Positions 12,346 to 23,792 of a stretch of 64,000 bases of DNA are shown piece after piece. A program made the translations under genes and the position numbers. This DNA comes from Iris pallida (lineage: Eukaryota; Streptophyta; Magnoliopsida; Asparagales; Iridaceae), in contig JANAVB010003400.1 in NCBI GenBank assembly GCA_029216955.1, positions 10,352,775-10,416,774 on the forward strand, written 5' to 3'. How positions within the stretch are numbered: the stretch's first letter is position 1; the number at the start of each line of letters is the position of its first letter. The notes under the pieces are model-generated. The model saw only the letters and a program-made list of their open reading frames with translations. It was not told the origin of the DNA and did not search any database.

Positions 12346-13640
12346 TCACTAAAAATTTTCAAACCTATAATTATCAATCACGTGCATATATCTCATCGGA
12401 CAATCGTAAGATCGCCTACTATAATTCTCCGAGTCATAAAATTCTCACATCAATGATCATCAACTCTATCAACATTCTCGTTTCACATAGTCCAACTATC
12501 ATTTATTCATGTATACTTCAAGTTCATCAAATCAAGTAATCCAAACATTCATTACTAGCAAAATTTCAGATATAGCATCCATCTGAACAATAACATTTAA
12601 CACGATCATCATTCCTCGAATCAGAGTACCCTCGAGTTATCGTATATCGATCTTTGATATGTCTCAATACCATCAATGATATACATAACCTGACGATCTT
12701 CCTTTGCAACGAATTCCGAGTCGTGCAACTGATGCTATCATCCGAACTGGATATACCACAATCTCCTCGACATTTAAAATAAAATTCGACTATTATCCCT
12801 CGAACTAGTTACATGATCATTTGTTTATACGTACGTTCATATATCTATCATAGTTATTACGTAACATAATTTCTCAGTCATATCGTTCTATATCAACTCA
12901 AGTCATCGAGCGATTTTATCCAAATCCTTCGGTCATTTTTCGTAAATTCGAATCATTTCCATGCACGCTAACTTCCAATCGTGCTAACTTTTCATATACA
13001 ATTCATATTGATTCCTCAACTAAGTCATCCGTTCGTTACACCTTAACTTTTTCTTGATTCAATCTATCTACTCTTTCCATCAACATTTCATAACCAACGC
13101 AATCCCAAACCACAAAAGCATCGCCTTCTTGTTCGTCTAACTCAAATCTCGCATAAGATATCTATAATCATGGCTAACTCTGTCATACTTGTTTCTAAGG
13201 CTTTGCACTACTCGTGTCGCTTGCTGATAGACCCATCGGTACCCCAATCCTCAGTCGATCAACATCCCTAAGGCTATCCCATACAATACACTACTCAGGG
13301 ACGAAGTTACTCAATAAATCCTCGAAACAAATTTCGAATCACAACCGATTACTTCGAATCTCCGTTCAAACCATTCCTCAAATTCCAAGCACGTTCATCT
13401 ATATCGCATTAACGATAACATCGTCCAATGGCACCCCTATCGATAGTCATCCTGCTTTCTATGAACCAAGTCAAACTCATTCCCATTTCGAAACGATTCG
13501 AATCCCGCACATAACTTTGCTAACATCGACACAAATCTTGGTACATATGTCCAGTCCGACTTAGCCAACCGTGTCTTACGTGAGACCATCTTTGTTCAAC
13601 CAAAATTTTACCTCGTGAGATTTTACAATATATATAGACT
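12346..13640. other. AT-rich stretch with no recognisable gene
   Basis: About 1.3 kb between the reverse transcriptase fragment and the leader of element B. Open frames on either strand show no domain I recognise. It may be diverged element B interior or an unrelated insertion. Confidence 0.5.
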
Positions 13641-13778
13641 TATTGTATGGAACATCCCGCGGAACGTTGAGAGAGAGAGAGAGAGAGCGCACCAACAACA
13701 TCGATAGCGAAAACAACATTTAGCACGAAGACATCAGAGTTAAAGAATTCAATCGAAAGTCCAAGGACATAAAGCCGT

Positions 13779-13790
13779 GCTCTGATACCA
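13779..13790 (-). other. Primer-binding site of element B
   Basis: The minus strand reads TGGTATCAGAGC four bases from the LTR. This is the common plant retrotransposon site complementary to the 3' end of initiator methionine tRNA. The adjoining leader (13641-13778) resembles that of element C (shared CAAAGGACGTAAAGCC-type sequence) and holds a short GA microsatellite at 13670-13687. Confidence 0.85.
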
Positions 13791-13794
13791 TTAA

Positions 13795-15909
13795 TGTCAT
13801 GCCCCGGCTCCGAAGAACCGATCGTTCTCGCTAAGGAGTGATGCCGCACGAGCCAAGGTTGCTCTCGTGCAAGGCGGGTTCCATAACGGCCGTTTTCAGC
13901 AGCTTGCGACGGGGTCGTCACACAAAAGTCCCAAACAGAGAAATTGAATAAGACAAAGACATGTACAAAATGATGATCTTTATTGATATTGAAAATAAGA
14001 TTACAAGGGTGCGAAGCCAAGATTACAAGTCACTCAAGCTCACTTTTTCTTTGAATACAACACTCAGCTCCCTTCTCTCTCAATTAAAATCGCTCATGCT
14101 CGAAGGCTTACAACTTTGCGGGTGCTTCAGAAGGCGATGTTTATACATTATGTCCCGTATACGTGAAGTCTTCTACGCTGTCGCACGCCTCGAAATGCCA
14201 AGGAACTCCATGCCTCAGCGCGTCCAAGCGAGCTCTGCCCGACGAGCAAGTACATGTAACCTGCACATGAAAACTGTTGGGTGGTCAGTACACAACCGTA
14301 CTGATTGTGTGAGAAACCAACACGTTCATTTAGTATGTGCAACTATTCCTTTGATTGTCTTTCTATTCTTGTCTTAGGATCAATTTGATAGCATGGATTA
14401 CTAGCCATATTTGTAACTCTATACCATTACCGTGCCTTGCACCGATAACTTATCTTTGTGCCTCTAGACCATTATCGTGCCAACAACATCAATGTATCGA
14501 CTCCTGCTTGCCTTTCGGTCTATACTTTGAGACGCAACAACATGGTCGTGCCATAAACTCTGTTCGTGCTTCAATATCGAGGCCGTGCCTCACAACTCAA
14601 TATGACTTAACCAAACTTTGGCTTACGTCCCTTCTTGACTTAAACTCGAAATGACTCCATCCAAACTTATCAAACTTTTATGTCAACGACTTACCAACTG
14701 ATGCCACACCTCGTGCCGAAGCACGTGTCTTTGCTATAGTCAAATCTTAGGATCCATACGGGTATTGCAAACCGTGCATATCTTCTTTTTGACTCAATCT
14801 GTGTCGTGCTTGCACTTCTTTTGATTCAACTTAACAACATGCATACGGATTGCCGCTCAGCACACCGACTCATCTATATGAAGGTCGCTGGCAGTCCAAG
14901 CCATCTTGGACATTCGCAACTTGGTGTAGACAAGACCCTTACAGCGCGGGAAGCGAGCCCTGCTGAAGTCGTCGAATCACCTGAGCGTGTTCTTGCTCAG
15001 CTACCTTGCTACCCTCCTAGGCCAAAACGGTCATGTAGCCCCAGGCTTCCAAATCGAGGATGCTCGCTTTTGTGCACAACTTGTTTATGACCACGCACCT
15101 ACGAGAACTTCTAGACTCAACGTAAATGCATGGCCTAACCGACAGTACAACTTAAACCCTTGTTTCACTTCTTTATCCTTTATGCTTCCCTGCAGAGCCC
15201 AAACCAGGGATTGTCTTGGCGACCGACCTACAATCCTGATAATTTTCAGTGCTTCCATACCCTTGTTGACTCAAACTCAGGAATGACTAATTGATAGCCT
15301 TCCAACATAACTTGAACCAACCGTGTTCCATATCAGTGCCACGACTGTACCATAAACCATGTTATACAACTAAACTCGTGGGACGAACAAAGGCTATACC
15401 AAAACTTACACCGTGGAAACGTGCATTGAGACTTGTGGGACAATTATGCTATACCAAGCATTGGACAGTGGGACAGTGCATGCTTTACCAAGCATTTATA
15501 TCGTGTGACGCCTATGACTATGCTAAGTTCATAGCCTTGTGGCAACATAGACCAACTTTCTCTTATCCCAAATCACGGAACGAAGGACCGAGTGTCAATT
15601 TGAAAGCATGTCGTGCAACATTTCTAAGCCAACCAGACCTTTCTATATTCTAACTCAATCCGACTCAAACCGGGATTATTCCCTTAGCTATATGGATTCA
15701 TCTATTTTATTATCAAGCCTACTTAGTGCAATTGAAAATATCCAATTATTAATGTGAAGGCCAAGCTGAGACAAGTTCACCAAAGCCACCCACCTGAGCG
15801 AGAATTTGTCTCGACCGAACGGGACTTCGAGCAAGCCGTTGCATAGCTAAGTCCAAACGTCGTTGCGTTTCGATTCCTCCGGTTGAACTGAGCAGGACGG
15901 GACATTACA
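13795..15909 (-). repeat. 5' LTR of gypsy element B (2115 bp)
   Basis: Starts TGTCATGCCCC next to the primer site and ends GGGACATTACA at 15909. The end was set by comparison with LTR C, which ends GGACGGAGCACTACA. Sequence homology with D and C defines one LTR family. Beyond 15909 the gag of element C resumes, so B is inserted in C; TGGAG (15910-15914) should be its target duplication. Confidence 0.8.
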
Positions 15910-16859
15910 TGGAGGCTACTGGCGCTCAAGGCGGAGAGCGTGATTGAGAGACTCGTCCATCATTTTATACTCCGGAACTGACACGTGGACAAAGATAAAA
16001 GGTAGCAGACCCACTTCGAATCATCGAGCACGACTCTCTGTAGTAGGCACGAATGCACCAAAAAATTTGGTTAACTTGTTGAATTCTGCTGGGTATTGCC
16101 ATCATGTCATGTTCCCTTAGCTCAGCTGCATAAATTCATGGTCTTTTTCTTGTCGAATGGTTGCGGAAAGGTACTCGATTTTGAACGCCTTTCGGAAGGT
16201 GGCCCATGTGATTATCGTTGTCTCGTCGTCGCGTCAGATCGCTCGCTTTTGCACGGCCCACCAGTCGTGTACGTTCAATCGGAGTTAAAGTTGAGTGCAT
16301 GCATCTTTCTTAGACTCTTCGATGCCTAGGAGTTCAAAATGGTCTTCCAACTCCTCCAACCAATCGATCGCCAGAGAAGGATCTTCGGTACCGCTGAAGG
16401 AAGTACGACACGTTTTCTTGAATTTTGACACCTCAAAGTTGTAAATTCTTGGTGTTGTAGGCTGTCGCTCAGGCTCCTCCGGTTCGACTTCAATTGGTCG
16501 GACCGTAGGCTCGTGTGCGGCATGTGTCGTCGCAGAGTTGTTGTTGGCCACAATTGTTTGGACAATCTGCTAAAGAGTATCAAGCTGCTTCTGCTGTAAC
16601 TTGAATTGCGTCTCGAACCGGGTCTCGAACTGAGTCTGCCATACCTCGGTCTGTCTCTGTTTTTTTCGACTTGCTGTTAGTGATGCTCGTTCTGACATTG
16701 ATTTGCCTCGGCTTGTCGTTGTTGCACTTCCAGCATGCGCAGCATCCGTTCCATGGCATCGTTAGAAGGTCCAGCCCGCGAGCTACTCGAGCCACTCGAA
16801 GTACTCTCTTCGTTCACGGTCGCGGGTTCCACAACTTCTGAATTAAGAAGGAAGCTCAC
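15910..16859 (-). pseudogene. Element C gag (truncated and broken)
   Basis: Minus-strand pieces at 16859-16580 (serine-rich, then MERMLRMLEVQQRQAEANQ) and 16551-16285 (FKKTCRTSFSGTEDPSLAIDWLEELEDHFE) match the N-terminal half of a gypsy gag, in which TEDP..A..W is the usual capsid start. Further degraded gag-like residues continue to 15910, where LTR B cuts it. Zinc knuckle and pol are not in the window. Confidence 0.8.
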
Positions 16860-16968
16860 ATTAGTCTCATAAAATATTATAGACTCACTGTAGGGAACAA
16901 CTCATCTCATCAACACGAGGTCAAAGGTTTTGAGACTCAAGACGGAAAGCCAAAGGACGTAAAGCCAT

Positions 16969-16980
16969 GCTCTGATACCA
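16969..16980 (-). other. Primer-binding site of element C
   Basis: TGGTATCAGAGC on the minus strand, three bases from the LTR start at 16984; complementary to initiator methionine tRNA. Confidence 0.85.
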
Positions 16981-16983
16981 TCA

Positions 16984-18658
16984 TGTCACGCTCGATTTTG
17001 TAGAATCGATAGTCGTCTCCCAGGCGTGATGTCGTACGAACCTAAGTTGTGCTCCCATAAGACAAAATCATAAGGTTATCCGAAAAACAATAACTAAAGA
17101 CTACGCAGAGAATATTGAATACTTATATAAAAGTAAACCGTTGCTTTATTGATAATGAACATCATATTACAGACTCGATTATAAAAGGTGTCACGCGGGC
17201 TTACAGTTTGACTTCAAAATGAACGATGATGAGATAGTCGTTCCATATATTACATCCCCATTATACAACCAAAATATACAAAATACCTTGGATAAGGGAG
17301 AGTTGAGTCATCTTCACTTGGATTAATGCGTGGGTCTTCAGATGGATTTGATCAAGTCTTCGCGCGCACGGGCAAGACTTAAAAATGAACTAGTGTCACC
17401 TTTAGTTCCTTAGCACGCTTTCCTGGTTCGTAGCACCTGTGGAGAGCGAGGATCAGTACATTACAGTGTACCAGTAGGTGACTACTTAAATTCCACTCTC
17501 ATTTGTTTCCAGAACTTATGTGAAGTATGCAATATATTTAATGGTCTTTCCAGCCAGCCTAGTTGATTTGCATATAACGTTACATAGGCATAATAATATA
17601 AACTAAGTTGGAACTTACCCACGGCAGAGCGTGCCGTTGCAGTGTAAAACTTACCAAGTTCTTCCTTGTCAGATTTATATCAATAACTAAAATAATGTGT
17701 CGATGGGGTCACTGGCAATTCAAGGCATCCTAGACATATAGCTTGGTTTAGACAGCGACCCTTTCAGCGCGGGTAGTGAGTCCCGCTAAAAGTTTTCGAG
17801 TAATCAGTGCTAGTATCCAACACAGCTAACTTGCTTTCCTCCTAGGCCGAATCGGTCCCGTGGTCTCGGATTACCGTTCGAGGAAGCGAAACCTTGTGCA
17901 CAAGTTGTGCATGACCGTGCAAGACTAAAGTAGTTACTCAAGCATGGTCTAACATAGGGAACTTAACCAATTTCATCGTATTTCGCCTTATCGTTGCAAC
18001 ATTCATTCATTTTTTCATACTTTGCCTAGCACGGTTCTATAACAAGCATAACATAGTAAGCATGTGTCAGTTCTATAATAAAGCAATTCTATAGCAGGTA
18101 CTCAATATTAAGCAAGGAACAGTTTTACAACTAGCAGTTCTATGAAAACAAGCCTTTGTGTCAGTGTATCTACATTTAACATTTTATTGATCGATTGGAG
18201 ACAAGAGGGTCAAATGGGAGAAGAGTCAAGCCACTCACCTAGATTTAGAGGAAAAAGGACGGTTGCGCTAGACGGCGCCTACGCGATCATCTGAAATCGT
18301 ATAAGCAACGATTCAGCACTTTTACCCTTTTATTCCGAGTTTGATATGAAATGCGAAGTTCGAAGAACGCAAGTAATGAAATACATCGAAAACATTCACG
18401 AAAAGCATTCATAAAACCAAAGCCAAAGAAGCAAATGTTGCATGAAAACCAGGCAGCAGAGAGGCCCTCGAGCCTCAGCCGTAGAGTCTTTCCTCGGGAC
18501 GCAACCCGCTGATATGGAACTTGATTCCGAAGAAGTCATTCCATAACGAGGAAATGATTTTAATTCAATTGGTCCCGATCAATCGACAGCGACAATGTTT
18601 CTTAACCGCGCTCCCCGCGAACGAGGAATGGGGCACGGTATTGGGACGGAGCACTACA
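16984..18658 (-). repeat. 5' LTR of gypsy element C (1675 bp)
   Basis: Starts TGTCACGCTCG and ends GCACTACA. It shares the end sequence and blocks near the start with LTR B but is much diverged, so it represents an older insertion or a sister subfamily. It interrupts the gag of element E; TGAAA (18659-18663) should be the target duplication. Confidence 0.78.
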
Positions 18659-19016
18659 TGAAATACCTTCATGAGTTATCTCAAGAAGTTTCCAAATTTC
18701 GTGCGTTGTGGTACATGTAGATACCTTATTAAACTCATTATTGTCAATAGCAGAGAATAAAGCGTTTATAGCAAGTGAGCTTGTGTCTTCTCTAAGTCTG
18801 CACATCTATCTGGGTCTTTCTACAAGATTGCCATCAATCACTATTCTAGGTGGCTTTTTGTAACCGTCTATGATAATTGACCAAAGATCAAAGTTAAGTG
18901 ATTTAACAAAGAAACTCATCCGTGTCTTTCAATATGTGTAGTTTGTTCCATCAAATAGTAGGGGTTCTATTTGTGGACTGCACTTTACCTATGAATATTG
19001 ATTTCACGATTGCCAT
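18659..19016 (-). pseudogene. Element E gag, N-terminal part (cut by C)
   Basis: Starts at 19016 and shows FFVKSL, FDLWSIIIDGYKKP and, further on, CTTTHEIWKLLEITHEG, typical of the copia gag (UBN2-type) domain. One extra base near 18965 shifts the frame compared with the two upstream copies of the same segment. The gene ends at 18659, where LTR C is inserted. It is closely related to the gag of element F. Confidence 0.82.
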
Positions 19017-20014
19017 GTGTATATATATACTTTAGAGTGTTATATTTGTATATAACATGCGCTGATATCAATTATAGAAACGTTGAGCACCTCTAGAAGG
19101 GGGTGAATAGAGTGCTTGTGTGCAGCAAAATAATAATCACCACTTTAAAAATTATATGGCAGTGAACAACTAATATGAAGCAGAAAGTATTTAAGTAAAT
19201 GCGTAAAGTAAGGAGATCAGAAAAAGCAAACTCAAACACCGGAGTTTATACGGATTTCCCTCTAAGAGGACTAGTCAGTTTATACTGGTCTTTCTACAAG
19301 ATTGCCATCAATCACTATTCTAGGTGGCTTTTTGTAACCGTCTATGACAATTGACCAAAGATCAAAGTTAAGTGATTTCACAAAGAAACTCATCCGTGTC
19401 TTCCAATATGTGTAGTTTGTTCCATCAAATAGTAGGGGTCTATTTGTGGACTGCCCTTCACCTATGAATATTGATTTCACGATTGCCATGTGTATATATA
19501 CTTTAGAGTTATATTTGTATATAACATGCACTGATACCAATTATAGAAATGTTAAGCACCTCTAGAAGGAGGTGAATAGAGTGCTTGTGTGCAGCAAAAT
19601 AATAATCACCACTTTAAAAATTATACGGCAGTGAACAACTAATATGAAGCAGGAAGTATTTAAGTAAATGTGTAAAGTAAGGAGATCAGAAAAAGCAAAC
19701 TCAAACACCGGAGTTTATACTGGTTTTCCTTTAAGAGAACTAGTCAGTTTATACTGATCTTTCTACAAGATTGCCATCAATCACTATTCTAGGTGGCTTT
19801 TTGTAACCGTCTATGAAAATTGACCAAAGATCAAAGTTAAGTGATTTCACAAAGAAATTCATCCGTGTCTTCCAATATGTGTAGTTTGTTCCATCAAATA
19901 GTAGGGGTCTATTTGTGGACTGTCCTTCACCTATGAATATTGATTTCACGGTTGTCATGTGTATATATATACTTTAGAGTGTTATATTTGTATATAACAT
20001 GCGGTGATACCAAT
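18814..20014 (-). repeat. Triplicated U5, primer site and gag start in element E
   Basis: A unit of about 470 bases begins at 18814, 19288 and 19757. Each holds the first 66 or so codons of gag (starts at 19016, 19489 and 19958), a short leader, a primer site reading TGGTATCAG on the minus strand, and, for the two duplicates, about 230 bases of the LTR end. The copies differ by only a few bases. The unit at 19757 directly adjoins the complete LTR, so the other two are tandem duplicates. Confidence 0.9.
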
Positions 20015-21029
20015 TATAGAAACGTTGAGCACCTCTAGAAAGGGGTGAATAGAGTGCTTGTGTGCAGCAAAATAATAATCATCACTTTAAAAAGCAAACT
20101 CAAACACCAAAGTTTATACTCGTTTTTATCATGTTTCTGAAGTTTCACTGTTAAATCCACTATCAGTGAAACACAAGCTTTGAATCTGAATTGCTTGCAA
20201 CTCCTTACAATACATGCTATTAATCCGAAGAGCAGTACTTCAACTTCCGCAAGCTTTTGATATGAAAGACTTGCCAACTTCAGAAACATGATAAAAACGA
20301 ATTAGTTTTCAAACATTCTTTACAACTCGACCAAATTTCTAGATCGAACCGAAACTGGCACTGGCTTGGCTATGAGTTGTAAAGGCTTAAATTTGAAAGT
20401 GTAAAGCTCAGAGAACACTTAGAATAGAGAAGAAAGAATGAGATGGGATGAGATGAAAAGAATGCGAAACTCAACTCTATTTATAGTATTCTTTGGAGAC
20501 CGAACTGGACAGAACTCGGTTTCCTAACGTTCAAAAAATCGAACGTTGGAGCCGAGGCTACAGGGTGACCTGCTCCAATGGAATACTGGATCAGGGTGAC
20601 CGAGTTCGGTCCGAATTCGGGTAGAACTCGGTCCGATTTCAGTTGCCCTATGACCTGGTTGGTCAAAGTGTAGAATGAATTGGATTTTAGGTTTGGACTT
20701 TTATAAATGGGCAGGCTTTTTGTTTTTTTGGATTGGATAAAATACAAATTGGGTATGCTTATTTAGAAGTGGACTTTGGAAGCTAAGCCATGTGCCAATT
20801 TCCTCCGATGTACATTTTTCCTAGACTAAATAAAGTAGAAAATACATAATAAATAGAAAAATGTCTTGATCACCAATTTGTTAATTTTGGCTCGACGAAG
20901 ACTTGATTAGACACAGCATAGCAATTTGTTGTTCATCAGTTTTACCGCAACAGTATATTATTTGTTATATCAGATAAGAGTTTTAATCGGTTATCGAAAT
21001 CAGGTATGACCATAACCTATGGGCCAACA
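20015..21029 (-). repeat. 5' LTR of Sirevirus-like copia element E (1015 bp)
   Basis: Begins TATAGAAACG (degenerate TG) next to the primer site and ends GGGCCAACA, matching the ends of LTR F. It carries a minus-strand TATA box (20478-20485) with repeated CCGAACTC/GAATTC motifs upstream. It is inserted in the integrase of element G; TCCCA at 21030-21034 should be the target duplication. Confidence 0.82.
20478..20485 (-). promoter_or_regulatory. TATA box of LTR E
   Basis: TATAAATA on the minus strand, in the same context (CTATAAATAGAG) as the TATA boxes of both LTRs of element F. Position within the LTR fits the U3-R boundary. Confidence 0.7.
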
Positions 21030-21502
21030 TCCCAATCAAGAACGACGGTGGGAAAGAGGTCAATGAGATAATCCGAAGTTAGAGCGGCTTCAACCCATCG
21101 ATTTTGAGGAACACCATAAGTGACGAGGAGAGTGCGGGTCATGGTGGCAATATGGCGATGTTTGCGTTCGTCGAGTCCATTTTGTTGAGGTGTATGGGGA
21201 CATGAAACGCGTTGTTGAATTCCCAAAGATTGGCAAAAATGTGAGAAAGTATGATTTACATATTCAATATCGTTGTCGCTTTGAAGAAATTTTATTGAAC
21301 CATTAAAGATATTACGAATCATAGCCACCAAAGTTTGGAAGTGTGTAAGGACCTCATTTTTGCGACGCATTGGGTAAATCCGTGTAAAACGTGATAATTC
21401 ATCTGTGAAAAGGATATAATATTTGAAACCGCTTACTGATAAAATTGGAGACATCCATGCATTACTGTGAATAATAAAAAAAAGGAGAGGTAGCAGACAC
21501 AT
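21030..21502 (-). pseudogene. Element G copia integrase (cut by E)
   Basis: An open stretch shows the copia integrase core: YYILFTDELSRFTRIYPM, then FLQSDNDIEYVN, the HTPQQNG block and ERKHRHIATMTRTLL. It stops at the point where LTR E begins, so reverse transcriptase and RNase H are not present. Integrase joins the element DNA to the host chromosome. Confidence 0.88.
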
Positions 21503-22019
21503 TATTGGAAGTAAAGGGAAAAGGGCAACTGGTGTAATTTGCTAAGCGTACAATCATGACAAAATTGACAAAAAGTAGATTAAGATCCAGTAACAGGCCC
21601 TAAACGAGCTAAAACTAGAGACGAGGGGTGACGTAGACGATTATGCGAAAGAGAGGAATGAACGGTGGCTAGGACATTGGGAGGGTGGAGATGGAAGACA
21701 GATGGAGCGGATAGAGACAATCTTTAGAAGGGCCCTGAATAATAGACAACTAGTATATAAGCAACGAAGCGAAAAGAAAATAAACAAGATTATCTTTAGT
21801 GAAACGAGCGACAGATAAAAGATTTCTACGAATGGAAGGAATACGTAAGATATTTTCTAAAGAGAATAGTTTTTTGCCCAATGATAAAGGAAGGTTATCG
21901 GTATGGGAAACTAGCATTAATTGAACTACCATTTCCCATGTAAACATTGTGAGGGCTGCCATAATACTGTGAATTGTGGAGCGACATGGCCGTCATATGA
22001 TGTGTGGCTCCGGTATCTA
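21503..22019 (-). pseudogene. Element G protease and pre-integrase region (broken)
   Basis: Minus-strand translation near 22015 gives YLDTGATHHMTA, the copia protease site, directly after the end of gag. Then comes LRIPSIRRNLLSVARFTKDN (21850-21780), the conserved stretch ahead of the integrase zinc finger. A faint CHDCTLSK-like remnant lies near 21540. Stops and frame changes occur throughout. Confidence 0.75.
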
Positions 22020-23052
22020 GATATCAATTTGGCTCACCATGAAAATGAGCACCCGCAAATGTTGTTGCTGTTTGACGGGAAAAATAACGTGGACAGTGAT
22101 TTTGGCCATACTGGTTGGTTTGGCAATTTGGGCACCACCGTGGGCTTGGACCACGAAGCCCATTAGACCAAGGGGATTGAGCAGCATAAGTGGGTAGAGA
22201 AAAAAGATATGTTGTAGCAACTAGAGCGTTAGGAAAGAACATATTCTGCGTTGTTGCTTGCTGCCTTGCGCCTGCTTTTCTAAATTTGTGATTCCTTTAA
22301 TTTCTTCCACCAAACTAAAATCTACTAGCAGAGAATTAATCATTGCGACGAGAAGGACGAGATTGGTTGTCCTGGGTTGCATGATTGAACAAGACAGTGG
22401 CAGAATTTGGATTCGAGGGACGGGCCTGCTAAGGATCAAAAGCTAGAATTCGAGCACAGAGTTCAGTGAAATCCGGCAGCTTCTGGGTGGTGAGAGCAGT
22501 TCGAAGCATCAGATAATCGGGACCCAGGCCATGAAGGGTTGCAACCACCAAATCAGCATCAACTACAGGTTGATTGATGGAGGCCAGAGAGTAAGCAATC
22601 GATTTGGCTTGCTGAAGGTAAGCATCGACTGATTGAGAACCCTTTTGGAGATCAGAAAGTTGCAACTTCAAGCTAGTGGCACTAGCGACTGATTTCTGAG
22701 AGATGCCTTTCGAGGCAATCCCAAATTGCCTTGGAGGTGTCGATACCAATGGTGAGACGAGCAACATTTTCAGTCAGAGATGTGCGAATGCTAACTGTTT
22801 GTTAATCTGTTCTGAACCATTTGCCATGCATAGGGTTAGGGATTGTGGCGACTGGCCGGCCTTCAGTTGTCGAGGATTGTATGGTAGCACTTGGTTCCAG
22901 GATGGAACCATCAACATAGCCTCAAAGCTTATCTCCATGGAGAAAGAGTTGATTTGTCGAAGCCAAACCAAATATTTGGCCTCATTAAGTTTGATGAATT
23001 GGGAAGAGTTTTGAGTGATGTTGTTTGAAGAGAAAGAAGAAGAGTCAGCCAT
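22020..23052 (-). pseudogene. Element G copia gag (broken)
   Basis: The start at 23052 (MADSSSFSSNNITQN) is followed by LNEAKYLVWLRQ, then a frame change near 22770. The body resumes with LQLSDLQKGSQSVDAYLQQAK and LGPDYLMLRTAL, the usual UBN2/retrotran_gag_3 pattern. It ends with a short cysteine cluster (CPNCQTNQYGQNHC). Gag forms the particle around element RNA. Lineage within copia not assigned. Confidence 0.85.
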
Positions 23053-23172
23053 GTGGGAAAGAAGAAGGAAGAGAAGAGAAGAGAAAAATGAGAAACAAAA
23101 AGAGAAAAAGAAGAAGAGGACAGATGCATGATACTCAGAAGAGGAGAGTAGGATTGAAGACCCCCTAGACCT

Positions 23173-23320
23173 GCTCTGATACAATTTAGAAATTGGTTTT
23201 TCTTATTCTTTATCTGTTTACAATTGTACATATAAATAGCATATGTTTACAAGACAATTGAGTAATTAGATAATGAACGTTATTTACTATCAAGTCAAAA
23301 TTGATGCATAGTCTTAGTTA
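23173..23320 (-). repeat. Primer site and start of the 5' LTR of element G
   Basis: GCTCTGATACAA at 23173-23184 is a one-base variant of the initiator-tRNA primer site on the minus strand. The LTR should begin at about 23185; a TATTTATATG-like promoter motif lies near 23230. The outer end of the LTR could not be fixed; no clean TG...CA pair or target duplication was found. Confidence 0.45.
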
Positions 23321-23610
23321 ATTCAAAATTCAAACAGACTATTTGATAGGAGTGAGTGAAGGAAATGATTGAACTGCTTTAATGCTGGCATGATCTGAGG
23401 AGAAGGCTGATTCTCTCTAACATTACTCTTAGGAAAAACCTTCCCGTACCAGCACTCAAGACCAAGAGGATAATGATGACTACCAAAAAACATCACAAAA
23501 TTGAAGAATTGGCTCTTTGGTCCCGAGTATGGTAGAACATCGTCAAAAGATAAATAAATTCTTAAGTTCCCCAAATTTTGCACTAGAACTATTACACCAC
23601 AAATATATAT
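23320..23610 (-). other. Exon-like open segment of unknown origin
   Basis: A minus-strand frame of about 90 residues runs to a stop near 23323 and has a protein-like composition (for example LSFDDVLPYSGPKS, GSHHYPLGLECWYG and MPALKQFNHFLHSLL). A TTCTAG/TG acceptor-like site occurs near 23585. It matches none of the surrounding element families. It may be a displaced host exon or a captured gene piece; function not recognised. Confidence 0.35.
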
Positions 23611-23630
23611 ACATGTTGAGCACAATCAAC

Positions 23631-23632
<2 letters not shown>

Positions 23633-23699
<67 letters not shown>
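23633..23699. repeat. (AT)n microsatellite at the 3' end of LINE H1
   Basis: About 33 AT dinucleotides directly follow the poly-A tail of H1 (19 T bases on the plus strand, 23699-23717). Its length nearly equals that of the array at the other end of H1. Confidence 0.95.
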
Positions 23700-23716
<17 letters not shown>

Positions 23717-23792
23717 TGGAAAAAAGGTGAATTTTATTCCAAATGAAAAGTCATAATCTTACAACATACATCCAGAGTGGGACTCCCACTCA

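Noticed and set aside
13214..13564. Plus-strand frame of 116 codons
   Set aside because: No domain, opposite to the surrounding element, and serine/threonine/isoleucine-rich as expected from local composition.
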